A DNA stretch of 42,007 nucleotides, taken from Peptostreptococcus stomatis DSM 17678. GTDB taxonomy: Bacteria > Bacillota > Clostridia > Peptostreptococcales > Peptostreptococcaceae. Positions 1 through 7,895 of the stretch are shown here, piece after piece (position 1 is the first letter of the stretch; every line of letters begins with the position of its first letter). The stretch lies in NCBI RefSeq assembly GCF_000147675.1, contig NZ_ADGQ01000027.1, forward strand, positions 1 to 42,007, written 5' to 3'. Below the pieces are notes generated by a model. It saw only the letters and a list, made by a program, of their open reading frames with translations, was not told where the DNA came from and did no database searches. Made by a program: the position numbers and the translations under genes.

Positions 1-63
1 GTGACTAAGTCCTTTTTATGCTTAGATACCACTGGTATTCTAAATCACATTAGACTAGTCACT
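1..63 (-). other. Nested inverted repeats at the left edge, possibly part of a terminator
   Basis: An outer pair (GTGACTAAGTC near 1-11 and GACTAGTCAC at 53-62, one bulged base) encloses an inner GATACC-ACT-GGTATC hairpin (25-39). It lies just past the stop of the minus-strand gene ending at 75, where a terminator would be expected. The U-tract that would confirm this would lie beyond the window edge. Confidence 0.35.
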
Positions 64-74
64 TTTTATAAATC

Positions 75-1175
75 CTAATAGGTAAACAAGGAATAGTAAG
101 AAGACATTAAAATAGATACTTCTTTTTCAAGGCTATCTACTCTTAAATCACCATTTATCCTCTTAAAAACATATTTAACCTGGTCTGCAATTTTTTTACC
201 AGGCCCATTCTTAGCCCTATAATCACTAATTTTATCCATGTCAGCCCTAATATCCTTATCCATATTAGATACAAAATAGTTGTACTCAACCTTATTATCA
301 AACATCATAGACTTTGTCATCATGCTTAGGATTGATACATAGGCCGAATATTTAACACTAGGGTTTGTGTTGTTGATGCCGGCTAGATAGGCAAAAAAGG
401 CTGCCTCATCTTCCCTGGCTATCCCTCTCTGGTAGGCCATATACTTAGAAACCATGAAGGGCCTGTATATGTCTGGTATATTCTTGTTTATGCTCACCTC
501 ATTAGTGAGGATATAGTACCTTCCTTCTAGGCCAAACCCATCAAATACTTGGTTGTAGAGGCTGTATTTTGGCTTAGAATACGTACCTCCAAGACTTGGA
601 AAGGCATCTGATATTATCCTAAAGCCCTCCTCTACCTGGATAGACAGGTCATTTATATTTGATAAGCTACTACTCTCCTCATGCTTGATTAAGTTTCTAG
701 TATCAATAGCCTTATTTTCTAAATACTTCAATATCTCTAATTGTTTGTTAGTATCAACATGGACCTTTATATTAGTTGAATACTTGGCATTGTACTTGTC
801 AACCAAGTAATTTGCCAAGGGTTGGGTATGGTAATTTAAACCATAAAACAATACGAAGATAAATAATCCTATAGAAAGGATATTTACAGTCCCCCAAAAT
901 ACCCTATAAATATAGGCTAACCACTTTGTAGGACTAAAGAACCTTCTTAGTAGATTTAATATAAAATACACTAAGACTAATATCAATAATATAGATATTA
1001 CATCACCAAAGGGTATGTCTAGCCTACTAAAGACCATGCTAAGTTTTTCTCTTATAAATTTATTTATTATATTTGTATATATAAGTCCAGTAGCCTTATT
1101 GTACTTCATTGACAAGCCTAGTATAAAACTGGAAAATACAAAAAGCAATAGGGGGCCAATTTTAAATTTAAACAC
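75..1175 (-). CDS. DUF3810-like membrane protein with degenerate HExxH site
   Basis: 366 residues, starting at a GTG with a strong GGAGGTGG site at 1180-1187. There are three hydrophobic segments (about residues 8-25, 58-77 and 97-112), then a large domain outside the membrane. GLNYHTQPL after the third segment, the EV.IN stretch and QRGIAREDEAAF (about 249-260) fit the DUF3810 family, in which I know a HExxHQRG.A.EDEA zinc-protease-like core. Here that core reads KYMAYQRG (244-251), so the two histidines and the glutamate are K, Y and Y. I infer a non-catalytic homologue. It is the last gene of the GntR-ABC-lipoprotein run but may also have its own promoter (TGGTATAAT at 1201-1209). Family placement is from memory of motifs. 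Confidence 0.75.
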   Translation of the reverse strand: MFKFKIGPLLLFVFSSFILGLSMKYNKATGLIYTNIINKFIREKLSMVFSRLDIPFGDVISILLILVLVYFILNLLRRFFSPTKWLAYIYRVFWGTVNILSIGLFIFVLFYGLNYHTQPLANYLVDKYNAKYSTNIKVHVDTNKQLEILKYLENKAIDTRNLIKHEESSSLSNINDLSIQVEEGFRIISDAFPSLGGTYSKPKYSLYNQVFDGFGLEGRYYILTNEVSINKNIPDIYRPFMVSKYMAYQRGIAREDEAAFFAYLAGINNTNPSVKYSAYVSILSMMTKSMMFDNKVEYNYFVSNMDKDIRADMDKISDYRAKNGPGKKIADQVKYVFKRINGDLRVDSLEKEVSILMSSYYSLFTY

Positions 1176-1200
1176 TTTACCACCTCCATAAACATGATAT

Positions 1201-1209
1201 ATTATACCA
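1201..1209 (-). promoter_or_regulatory. Extended -10 promoter element before the DUF3810-like gene
   Basis: The minus strand reads TGGTATAAT, a TGn-TATAAT extended -10, about 26 bases before the GTG start. I see no good -35. It could give the last gene of the run expression independent of the repressor-controlled promoter at 5389-5417. Confidence 0.4.
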
Positions 1210-1248
1210 TAAAAAAGAGGTAATTTGCCTAAAATATGATTATATACT

Positions 1249-2508
1249 CTACTTGGTTTTGTCTATTTTATTGCTAGAATATATTTCCTGGTCATATTCT
1301 TTAAGGGCACCTGAAATTTGACCTTCATAGTCAAGCTTTCTAGTGTCTAGACCGTAGATAAGAATTCTCTTAAGTTGGTCCAAATTTACACTCTTTTCGT
1401 AATATTGACTATCCATCAATGAAGAACTATTGACCATATAAAATATAAGCTTATTATTATTTAGAAAGATATTAACTTCATTGCTGTTGTTAAAGCTATA
1501 ATTATTACCCCTGTCTTGAATTTTCTTTTCATCCAAATAGAGACCTATACCTGTATCTATATCCTGGTCCAGGACAAGCTTACCGTCCCTAAATTTGACT
1601 ATATAGACATGGTAGTTATTGCTATTATCCGGATTTTTAACCCTTACAATTGCCTGCTTATCAGCTAGATATTTTATATATGAAAAATTATCTGTTTTAT
1701 CGCTGTTATTAGGGTTACGATCAAAAACACTATATAGTGGATTTGTTTTGTCTATATAATCCCTGGAAATTTTCTTATCCTTAAAGTCAAAGGATAGGGT
1801 TGATGGCATAAATTTACCATTTTCATCACTATAGTCAAAGATAAAGAATTTATCAAAGGCTATTAGACCATACCTGGCCCACCTGTACTTTATTTTGTCT
1901 TCCACTTGGTCTAAAATAGTAAGCTTATTATTGTCTAACCTAGCAAAGGCAAGTATACTAGACTTTTTATCCTTATTGTAGTAAGACAAGGCCAGGTAGT
2001 AGTTTCCCTTGTACTTCTCTACCCTATGAATTTTAAGGTCCTCTGACTTTGCACTTGATATTATATCCTTATCATAGATAGACCCACTATATTCCCTCCC
2101 TTGATGGTCTTGAAATTTAACTAGGACAAGTCCACTTTTTTCTTCAAGTGTGTAGTATATGTTAATTGGGACTGTCATAGATGTCTTTGGTTTGTATACA
2201 TGGTATTTATGGCTTAGAATGACTTCATGCCCCTGTTTTTTAATATCTAGGTTTATTAATTTATTAGTATTCAAAACATATGCTCTTGTGGCTGCTATCC
2301 TATACTCATCGTTATAACCTTGAGGTGGAAAAGATATTATATTGTTATTAACTAACATCAAATTTTGTTCATTTAAAATCTTGTCACTACCACTAAGGGT
2401 CTTGACTTTTAAAGATTTATTGTATGATTGGCTTACACAGGAAATACTAAGAAACAAGAGTATTAAGAGACCTGTAAATACCATAAATCCTTTTTTACTT
2501 GTCTTCAT
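1249..2508 (-). CDS. Lipoprotein of unknown function, co-transcribed with an ABC transporter
   Basis: 419 residues. The N-terminus is a lipoprotein signal: basic MKTSKK, a hydrophobic core, then a lipobox LSISC with the acceptor Cys near residue 24. The rest is hydrophilic, rich in Asn, Lys, Asp and Tyr, with strand-like periodicity (for example LAFARLDNNKL), which suggests a beta-propeller or similar surface domain; I do not recognise a family. A GGAGGG/AGGA site lies just upstream of the ATG. It overlaps the preceding permease gene by 14 bases, so it is translated from the same transcript. An accessory or sensing lipoprotein for the transporter is an inference from position only. Confidence 0.8.
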   Translation of the reverse strand: MKTSKKGFMVFTGLLILLFLSISCVSQSYNKSLKVKTLSGSDKILNEQNLMLVNNNIISFPPQGYNDEYRIAATRAYVLNTNKLINLDIKKQGHEVILSHKYHVYKPKTSMTVPINIYYTLEEKSGLVLVKFQDHQGREYSGSIYDKDIISSAKSEDLKIHRVEKYKGNYYLALSYYNKDKKSSILAFARLDNNKLTILDQVEDKIKYRWARYGLIAFDKFFIFDYSDENGKFMPSTLSFDFKDKKISRDYIDKTNPLYSVFDRNPNNSDKTDNFSYIKYLADKQAIVRVKNPDNSNNYHVYIVKFRDGKLVLDQDIDTGIGLYLDEKKIQDRGNNYSFNNSNEVNIFLNNNKLIFYMVNSSSLMDSQYYEKSVNLDQLKRILIYGLDTRKLDYEGQISGALKEYDQEIYSSNKIDKTK

Positions 2509-3400
2509 ATCCTAACCCTCCCCTAAAGCTATCACGACTATATACCATATCCATCACAAATAGGACAGCAACCAGTATATAGAGAACTAATATAAAAATA
2601 AAAGTTGGAATACTTGTAAGATATCCCTGACCTAGACCCCTAAAAATACCATAGGTATTAACATCTATACCAATAAATAGAACTAGTACACTTGCAAAAA
2701 ATATTAATACAAAAAAACCAATCCTCTTAGCAAACCTAATTTTAATGCTTCCAGCATATATGATACTAGCACATGACTGTAGACCAATTATGGATGGAAA
2801 TACTAGCATAAAGGTATAAAAAATTGATGACCTGAAATCGAAAGGTAGGAATAATATTTCTTTGGTCATATTCCATATACCCGGCCTATATAGGTTGCCA
2901 AATTTTAACAGGTTTATATTGTCCATAAGTACCAGGCCAAGTGTAATTAAGAGAATTGTATATATGTATAAGCTAAGACCCGCCAATATCTTTGCCAATT
3001 TTATTTCTATAATCCTGTTTGGTAGGTTATATACCAGGTAAAAGGAAGAGTTTTTCTTCCTAAAGTCCCTAGTCACCAATATATAAGATGCCAGTATTGA
3101 AGCAAGGCAGATAGGTGCAAGCATTAGTATGTTACCAGTCATTGCAGATTTAAACCCTATAGCCCCAGTTAGGACCTCCTTAAGGAATGCTTTTTCCTGA
3201 CCGTTTGAAGCAGATTCTAAAATCTTTGGAGATAGGTCCCTAATCAGGTCTATATCACCTGCCGAATACTGCCCCCTGTAACTATTGAAAAGGCTAAATA
3301 GAAACCAGGTTAGGACGGCTACCCCTAACAGGAGTAGAATTTTTTTATTTACCTTTAATTCATGGTAATACAATTTAAAAATATTATTAATAAAAGTCAT
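2495..3400 (-). CDS. ABC-2 type transporter permease
   Basis: 301 residues with about six hydrophobic segments (near 21-37, 90-108, 137-157, 193-215, 226-246 and 262-284) and a long extracytoplasmic loop after the first, the usual ABC-2 permease layout. It has an AGGAGG site, lies 10 bases after the second permease and overlaps the lipoprotein gene. With the ATPase and the other permease it probably forms a heteromeric exporter. The substrate cannot be read from the sequence; YtrA-type operons of Bacillota often respond to cell-wall-active compounds, so an envelope role is inferred. Confidence 0.8.
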   Translation of the reverse strand: MTFINNIFKLYYHELKVNKKILLLLGVAVLTWFLFSLFNSYRGQYSAGDIDLIRDLSPKILESASNGQEKAFLKEVLTGAIGFKSAMTGNILMLAPICLASILASYILVTRDFRKKNSSFYLVYNLPNRIIEIKLAKILAGLSLYIYTILLITLGLVLMDNINLLKFGNLYRPGIWNMTKEILFLPFDFRSSIFYTFMLVFPSIIGLQSCASIIYAGSIKIRFAKRIGFFVLIFFASVLVLFIGIDVNTYGIFRGLGQGYLTSIPTFIFILVLYILVAVLFVMDMVYSRDSFRGGLGYEDK

Positions 3401-3410
3401 CTAAAACCTC

Positions 3411-4205
3411 CTAATAATCTATATTATTAACTAGATAGGTATTTATAAAAACCAGTAGCAAACCACCTGCAAAAAATGGAATGGAATTATCTAATTGGTA
3501 TCTATCTATATATGACAGTATCATATAAGTTATAAAATACAAGACCACTACAATTAAACAAGCAATTATTGTGCCTATATTGAGCCTTCTTGAAAATAGT
3601 ATGGTAGCTAAGCAGGTTATACCAATCAGTATAAACCATCCACTTATTATAATATCAGGCTTTAAACCCTGAAAAAGTGGGTTGTACCTAAATATCTCCT
3701 CTAAGATGTCAAGCTTATTTATCGTATCCTTGATAGGTATGCCGCCATACTCAATACTATAAAGCTTGAATTTTGATAACAAATAGGATCCCCTTGTATA
3801 GGAAATTAGTCCTATTATAAGGTAATTCATAAGTACAAATAAGCTTGTTTCTAAGTAAACCATAAATATATGCATATATTTAGGTAGCGGTAGTTGTAAC
3901 ATATTGTAGCTAGTAGTATCTTGTTCAGTGTTTACCTTTTGATTAATCAATACTATGCTAAATATTAGGGCAAATATAAGTAGGCCAAGGGACTCACTTG
4001 TATCTACTAAACCATTAAACATACTTGTTCTAAGTTCTATCTTATCAATGTTCGTAAAATCTAGAGTTCTGTAGTAATCAAGGGCTAACTTAACAGATAA
4101 CATATTACTTAAAATGTATATAGCTACTAGTAATATTAGAAAAATAATTAGTAACTTCTTATTTCTCTTAAAGTCAAACTTAAAATATCTCAAAAAGTTA
4201 GTCAT
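3411..4205 (-). CDS. ABC-2 type transporter permease
   Basis: 264 residues from the ATG at 4205; a TTG one codon upstream is less likely given the GAGGTG site. Hydrophobic segments lie near residues 19-37, 75-90, 112-137, 188-205, 210-232 and 240-258. The start overlaps the end of the ATPase gene by 8 bases (ATPase stop TAA at 4198-4200), so the two are translationally coupled. Its sequence differs clearly from the next permease, so the exporter is probably a heterodimer with the single ATPase. Substrate unknown. Confidence 0.8.
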   Translation of the reverse strand: MTNFLRYFKFDFKRNKKLLIIFLILLVAIYILSNMLSVKLALDYYRTLDFTNIDKIELRTSMFNGLVDTSESLGLLIFALIFSIVLINQKVNTEQDTTSYNMLQLPLPKYMHIFMVYLETSLFVLMNYLIIGLISYTRGSYLLSKFKLYSIEYGGIPIKDTINKLDILEEIFRYNPLFQGLKPDIIISGWFILIGITCLATILFSRRLNIGTIIACLIVVVLYFITYMILSYIDRYQLDNSIPFFAGGLLLVFINTYLVNNIDY

Positions 4206-4917
4206 CAAAAGACACCTCTCTTATTTTTTCTAGTATAGACTTACCTTCGTAGGTCCTCATCTCCTCGGCATCAAAGCTGGCAACTAGCCTGCCATCACTT
4301 AGTATATGGACATAGTCTACCACAGATTCAATATCATCTATCTCATGGGTTGTAAGGATAAGGGTCTGGTCATCAGACATATACTGGGCCATCATACTGA
4401 CAAATTCTTTTCTCTTAAAAATATCTATGCCAGCAAAGGGCTCATCCAGGATGATATACTTCATATTCAGACAAAAGGCCATAACCAACTTTACCTTGGC
4501 TATATTACCCTTTGACATAGAGTCTATAATATCTTCTCTATTTATCTTAAAGAGGTCAAGCATTTCGTCTGCTTTTTGGTCATCCCAAGTCTTGTAAAAG
4601 TCCTTATAGAAGTCTATCATGTCCTGAACCCTATAAGTTGGAAAATGTGTAGGACAATCAGGTACATAGATCATCTTTTCATATAGGTGGTATGATAGTT
4701 TTTGGTCATCAATGCTTATATGCCCCCTTGTAGGCTTAATAAAGCCCATTATAGACTTCAATAGGCTTGTTTTACCTGAACCATTAACTCCCAGGATAGC
4801 AGTAATTGTACCATCCATAATATCCAGGCTTACATTATCAAGGGCGTATTTAACACATGAATATCTTTCGCCTGTTTGATTTTTATATTTTTTTGTTAGA
4901 TTCTGCACTCGTATCAT
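4198..4917 (-). CDS. ABC transporter ATP-binding protein (YtrB/BcrA-like)
   Basis: 239 residues, a single nucleotide-binding domain. Walker A is GVNGSGKTS (43-51). The signature is MSKGN rather than the canonical LSGGQ, which is common in ABC-2 exporters controlled by YtrA-type regulators. Walker B is YIILDEPFAG, and the switch histidine lies in LTTHE. The gene overlaps the GntR gene by 35 bases and the following permease by 8, so regulator, ATPase and permease are tightly coupled. It should power the two adjacent membrane proteins. An exporter is more likely than an importer, because no substrate-binding protein is present. Confidence 0.92.
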   Translation of the reverse strand: MIRVQNLTKKYKNQTGERYSCVKYALDNVSLDIMDGTITAILGVNGSGKTSLLKSIMGFIKPTRGHISIDDQKLSYHLYEKMIYVPDCPTHFPTYRVQDMIDFYKDFYKTWDDQKADEMLDLFKINREDIIDSMSKGNIAKVKLVMAFCLNMKYIILDEPFAGIDIFKRKEFVSMMAQYMSDDQTLILTTHEIDDIESVVDYVHILSDGRLVASFDAEEMRTYEGKSILEKIREVSFDD

Positions 4918-5299
4918 CTGTTAAGTCCTCCTTAATTTCATCGTAATATTGGTCTAACAGGCCAATAACCTTGTCTTTGGGTATATTTATAGACTTCATT
5001 ATGGTTATAAAATCCAGAAGGGGTTCCTTAATGTAGTCTTCCCTTAGGTCTTTTAACTTAGCAAGGTCACTTGTTATCATACTACCCTTACTTTTTTCAG
5101 TAATTATAAGACCTATTTCATCCATGTAGGAATAGGCCTTTTGTACTGTATTTAGGTTTACACCTAAGAGGCCAGCTAACTCCCTCCTAGAAGGAATTAG
5201 ACTACCAGGCTCAAGTTCTCCCAAGAATACCCTAGACTCAAAGTATTTTGAAATCTGTAGGTATATGGGTGAATTACTATTGAATTTTATCTCTTTCAA
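4883..5299 (-). CDS. GntR family transcriptional regulator, YtrA subfamily
   Basis: 138 residues. A winged-helix DNA-binding domain fills about residues 8-76: PIYLQI, then the helix-turn-helix with PSRRELA and NTVQKAY, then the wing ending KGSMIT. The C-terminal part is a short helical dimerisation segment without the large ligand domain of FadR or HutC types, which defines the YtrA subfamily. As first gene of the ABC operon it is expected to repress its own promoter and be released under a cell-envelope signal. The TGTACTA repeats around the promoter at 5389-5417 are its likely sites. The ligand or signal is not visible. Confidence 0.9.
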   Translation of the reverse strand: MKEIKFNSNSPIYLQISKYFESRVFLGELEPGSLIPSRRELAGLLGVNLNTVQKAYSYMDEIGLIITEKSKGSMITSDLAKLKDLREDYIKEPLLDFITIMKSINIPKDKVIGLLDQYYDEIKEDLTDDTSAESNKKI

Positions 5300-5358
5300 G
5301 CTTAAATCACTCCTCCCCTTATTTTTATAATTAAAGCTGGTATTTTAAAGTTCTTAAC

Positions 5359-5378
5359 TGTACTACTTGTCTAGTACA
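5359..5378 (-). promoter_or_regulatory. Operator: perfect TGTACTA / TAGTACA inverted repeat
   Basis: Arms of 7 bases separated by 6. On the minus strand it lies just downstream of the -10, roughly +4 to +24, where a bound dimer would block initiation. A third half-site, TGTACTAG, lies at 5398-5405 between -35 and -10. The pattern resembles known YtrA-type operators, so the adjacent GntR protein is the probable ligand. Confidence 0.75.
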
Positions 5379-5388
5379 CTTTAACCGT

Positions 5389-5417
5389 ATTATATCACTA
5401 GTACAGTTTGAGTGCAA
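5389..5417 (-). promoter_or_regulatory. Promoter of the gntR-ABC operon
   Basis: On the minus strand the -35 is TTGCAC (5417-5412) and the -10 is TATAAT (5394-5389), with exactly 17 bases between. The start point should be near 5382, about 80 bases before the gntR start codon. Confidence 0.8.
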
Positions 5418-5507
5418 GAGGAAAATATATTTTTTTCACTGATGGATCTTTATCAATATTTGCAGCTCTTTCAAAAATTTTGCTTTCCATATTTCTTATA
5501 TGGACAT

Positions 5508-5542
5508 AAAAAAAGAAAGTATAGGTTATTTTCCTTTACTTC
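5508..5542 (-). terminator. Rho-independent terminator after the 5575-6417 gene
   Basis: The minus strand reads GAAGTAAAGG, a 7-base loop, then CCTATACTTTC followed by seven T. The stem has one mismatch and one bulge. It separates the upstream gene from the gntR promoter. Confidence 0.7.
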
Positions 5543-5574
5543 CTCTAATAGGTGAATAAAACTCTCTAGCTATA

Positions 5575-6417
5575 TTAAAGTAGTTCCACATTTATATTAA
5601 GCATACTAAAATGTTCTTTTATTTTATCGTATTTACTAGTCATAATAGTAGCTTTCTTAAGATTAGGAAATTGCTTTAGTTCCGATAAGCTTATTTCATT
5701 TAAATCGAAGCAATCATCTTCCCCATCCCAAGCAGGAATAATATTCATATAGATGTCATTTCCACCATCCATATAGATTGTTTCTATATATGGTGCTAAG
5801 CTCTTTGGGATGGCTAGCTCTTTGAAAAAATTGATTGCCGGTTCAATTATAGTACAAGTATCCGTGTCAATATCTCCTCTTGTGTATTGTTTGGCAAAAT
5901 CATATATATCAAATCTAGGCTCTAATAACTTCAAATCATACATTAGAACTTGAATAATAGCTAACTTGAAATTAATATTATCAAAATGAAGGATATCTTC
6001 CTTATTTTCCTTATTAGGGTCTCTGGATAATTGCTCATCTATACCCATATTATCCATTCCCTTTATAAGATTAGATGCCTCTGATTTTATAGATTTATTC
6101 TTGTATATTAAAGTTATAATCAAAGGGAGTCCTATAAGAGGTAAAAATATAAGTCCTCCAATAAGCCCTAATAGCCTATAGCGATTTGTCGTATAAATGC
6201 TTTTGGAAACACCATTAATAAAATTTGCTTCAAGGGTGAAAATTTCACCCTTGGTTAGGATAAATAATAAAATACACTCCACTACTAATAATAAGAAAAA
6301 TAGAGTAATTGATTTCTTTGCCACCTTATTACATATATCCATTTTTGTATCCATAGAGATATCTTGACTGTTAGGTATATTAAAAAACCATTTTTTTGCA
6401 CGTTCTTCTTTAGTCAT
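5575..6417 (-). CDS. Membrane protein of unknown function
   Basis: 280 residues. A cytoplasmic N-terminus (about 1-33) is followed by two hydrophobic segments (near 34-53 and 82-103), then a soluble acidic C-terminal domain of about 175 residues containing IIPAWDGEDDCFDL and a leucine-rich end. An AGGAGGG site precedes the ATG. It lies downstream of the MATE gene with a short gap (about 37 bases), so co-transcription is possible, and it has its own terminator. I do not recognise the family; the layout suggests a cytoplasmic domain tethered to the membrane. Confidence 0.7.
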   Translation of the reverse strand: MTKEERAKKWFFNIPNSQDISMDTKMDICNKVAKKSITLFFLLLVVECILLFILTKGEIFTLEANFINGVSKSIYTTNRYRLLGLIGGLIFLPLIGLPLIITLIYKNKSIKSEASNLIKGMDNMGIDEQLSRDPNKENKEDILHFDNINFKLAIIQVLMYDLKLLEPRFDIYDFAKQYTRGDIDTDTCTIIEPAINFFKELAIPKSLAPYIETIYMDGGNDIYMNIIPAWDGEDDCFDLNEISLSELKQFPNLKKATIMTSKYDKIKEHFSMLNINVELL

Positions 6418-6454
6418 GATTTACCCTCCTACTAATATATTATAGTATATTTGA

Positions 6455-7807
6455 TTAAATGTCTTCAAGGAGTCCTTGCCTTTTGCTTAACCTACGTATA
6501 TCTATATACAAGAATATCAAGGCTACAACTCCAGATATTGTATCGCTCAGGGCATTTGAAAGGTATACACCATTTATGCCCATTATTTTTGGTACTATAT
6601 ACAGGAAAGGAATTAGAATGCCACCATACCTCAGTATATACAATAATGAAGAAATTTTAGGTCTTCTTATGGACTGGAAGTAGGTTGTCGCAATAGAATG
6701 AATACCTACAAAAGTTATACCGAGAAGGTATATCCTTATATTATGACCCGTTATGTCAAGTAATCTTGTATCAGAAGTGTAAGGGTACACAAATAACTTT
6801 GGATAAAACTCTATAAATATTAAAAAGAGTGAACTTATAGCCACAATTACTCCAGTTGTGAGTTTTACTGTTTCTACAATCCTGTGGTACTTGTTAGCAC
6901 CAAAATTATATCCTATGAGTGGCTGGGCCCCTTGACTAATTCCATAAATTATCATGGTAATAAATAGGCTAACAGAGGAAATAATTGTTACAGATGCTAG
7001 ATGGTAGTCACCACCAAAGTCAATAATAAACCTATTTAGTATAATACTGACAATTGTACCAAACAAGTTCATGTAAAAATTTGGTAGACCATTTTGGAAT
7101 ATTTCCCAAACAGCCTTCAAATCAAAAGATGCATTCTTCTTCCTAAACTTTATAGGTATATCCTCTGCCTTTATAAAGAAGTACAATACAAACACAGTAA
7201 CCATAGTCTGTGAAATTACAGTGGCAATGGCGGCCCCCTTAACACCCCACTTGAATACAAAAATAAAGAGGGCATCTAGTATAATATTAAGTATGGAGCT
7301 TACCATGACAATAATCATAGACTCCTTAGCATGTCCCAAACTTCTCACAGAGTTATTTAGACAGTAACCTGTCAAGCCAGGTACACCACCTATAAGTATG
7401 ATCCATATATAGTCCTTGGCATAACCATATACATCCTTGGAAACCCCCATGAGGTCAAAAATAGGATCCATAAATATTATACAGACTAAACTTATTATCA
7501 GTTCAGAAATTATAATCAAAACTAAAGAATTATAAAGTATTTTCTCAGCTGAATCATACTTCTTCTCCCCATATTTGATAGATATTAAAGTAGACCCTCC
7601 CACCCCGATAAGGAGAATAAAGGCCATTTGTACAACCTGAAATGGCATGGTGATACCAATGGCTGTTAAGCCCAAAGGATTTATCCTACCAATAAATATC
7701 CTATCCACTATATTGTAAATTGCTGCCACCAGCATACTTAAAATTGCAGGTATACTCATGTCTAGCAATAATTTTGAAATTTTATCATTACCTAAATCCT
7801 TGCTCAA
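6455..7807 (-). CDS. MATE family efflux transporter
   Basis: 450 residues with about twelve hydrophobic segments in two related halves, as in MATE proteins. Typical motifs are PAILSMLVAAIYNIVDRIFIG in the first helix pair and SQGAQPLIGYNFGA at the start of the second half. Such proteins export cationic drugs or metabolites using Na+ or H+ gradients; which one cannot be told here. The start has a TAGGAGGT site. It lies after the sensor kinase gene with a hairpin in between (7845-7881), so linkage to the two-component system is uncertain. Confidence 0.93.
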   Translation of the reverse strand: MSKDLGNDKISKLLLDMSIPAILSMLVAAIYNIVDRIFIGRINPLGLTAIGITMPFQVVQMAFILLIGVGGSTLISIKYGEKKYDSAEKILYNSLVLIIISELIISLVCIIFMDPIFDLMGVSKDVYGYAKDYIWIILIGGVPGLTGYCLNNSVRSLGHAKESMIIVMVSSILNIILDALFIFVFKWGVKGAAIATVISQTMVTVFVLYFFIKAEDIPIKFRKKNASFDLKAVWEIFQNGLPNFYMNLFGTIVSIILNRFIIDFGGDYHLASVTIISSVSLFITMIIYGISQGAQPLIGYNFGANKYHRIVETVKLTTGVIVAISSLFLIFIEFYPKLFVYPYTSDTRLLDITGHNIRIYLLGITFVGIHSIATTYFQSIRRPKISSLLYILRYGGILIPFLYIVPKIMGINGVYLSNALSDTISGVVALIFLYIDIRRLSKRQGLLEDI

Positions 7808-7844
7808 AACTACCTCCTAGATAGAAAATTTCCCCTACTGAGGA

Positions 7845-7881
7845 ATAACCCCATAAGGATCTTATACCCCTATGAGGTTAT
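7845..7881 (-). terminator. Hairpin between sensor kinase and MATE genes, weak terminator
   Basis: Arms ATAACC.CATA and TATG.GGTTAT enclose a loop with further GG/CC pairing. There is no U-tract after it on either strand, so it may be a processing or attenuating structure rather than a full terminator. Confidence 0.4.
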
Positions 7882-7895
7882 CTTATACATAAAGA

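Noticed and set aside
4306-4515. Plus-strand frame within the ABC ATPase gene
   Set aside because: It lies opposite intact ATPase motifs and has no ribosome site.
5398-5490. A 30-codon minus-strand frame starting ATG at 5490
   Set aside because: No ribosome site, and it runs into the gntR promoter; more likely leader or spacer sequence, though a remnant cannot be excluded.
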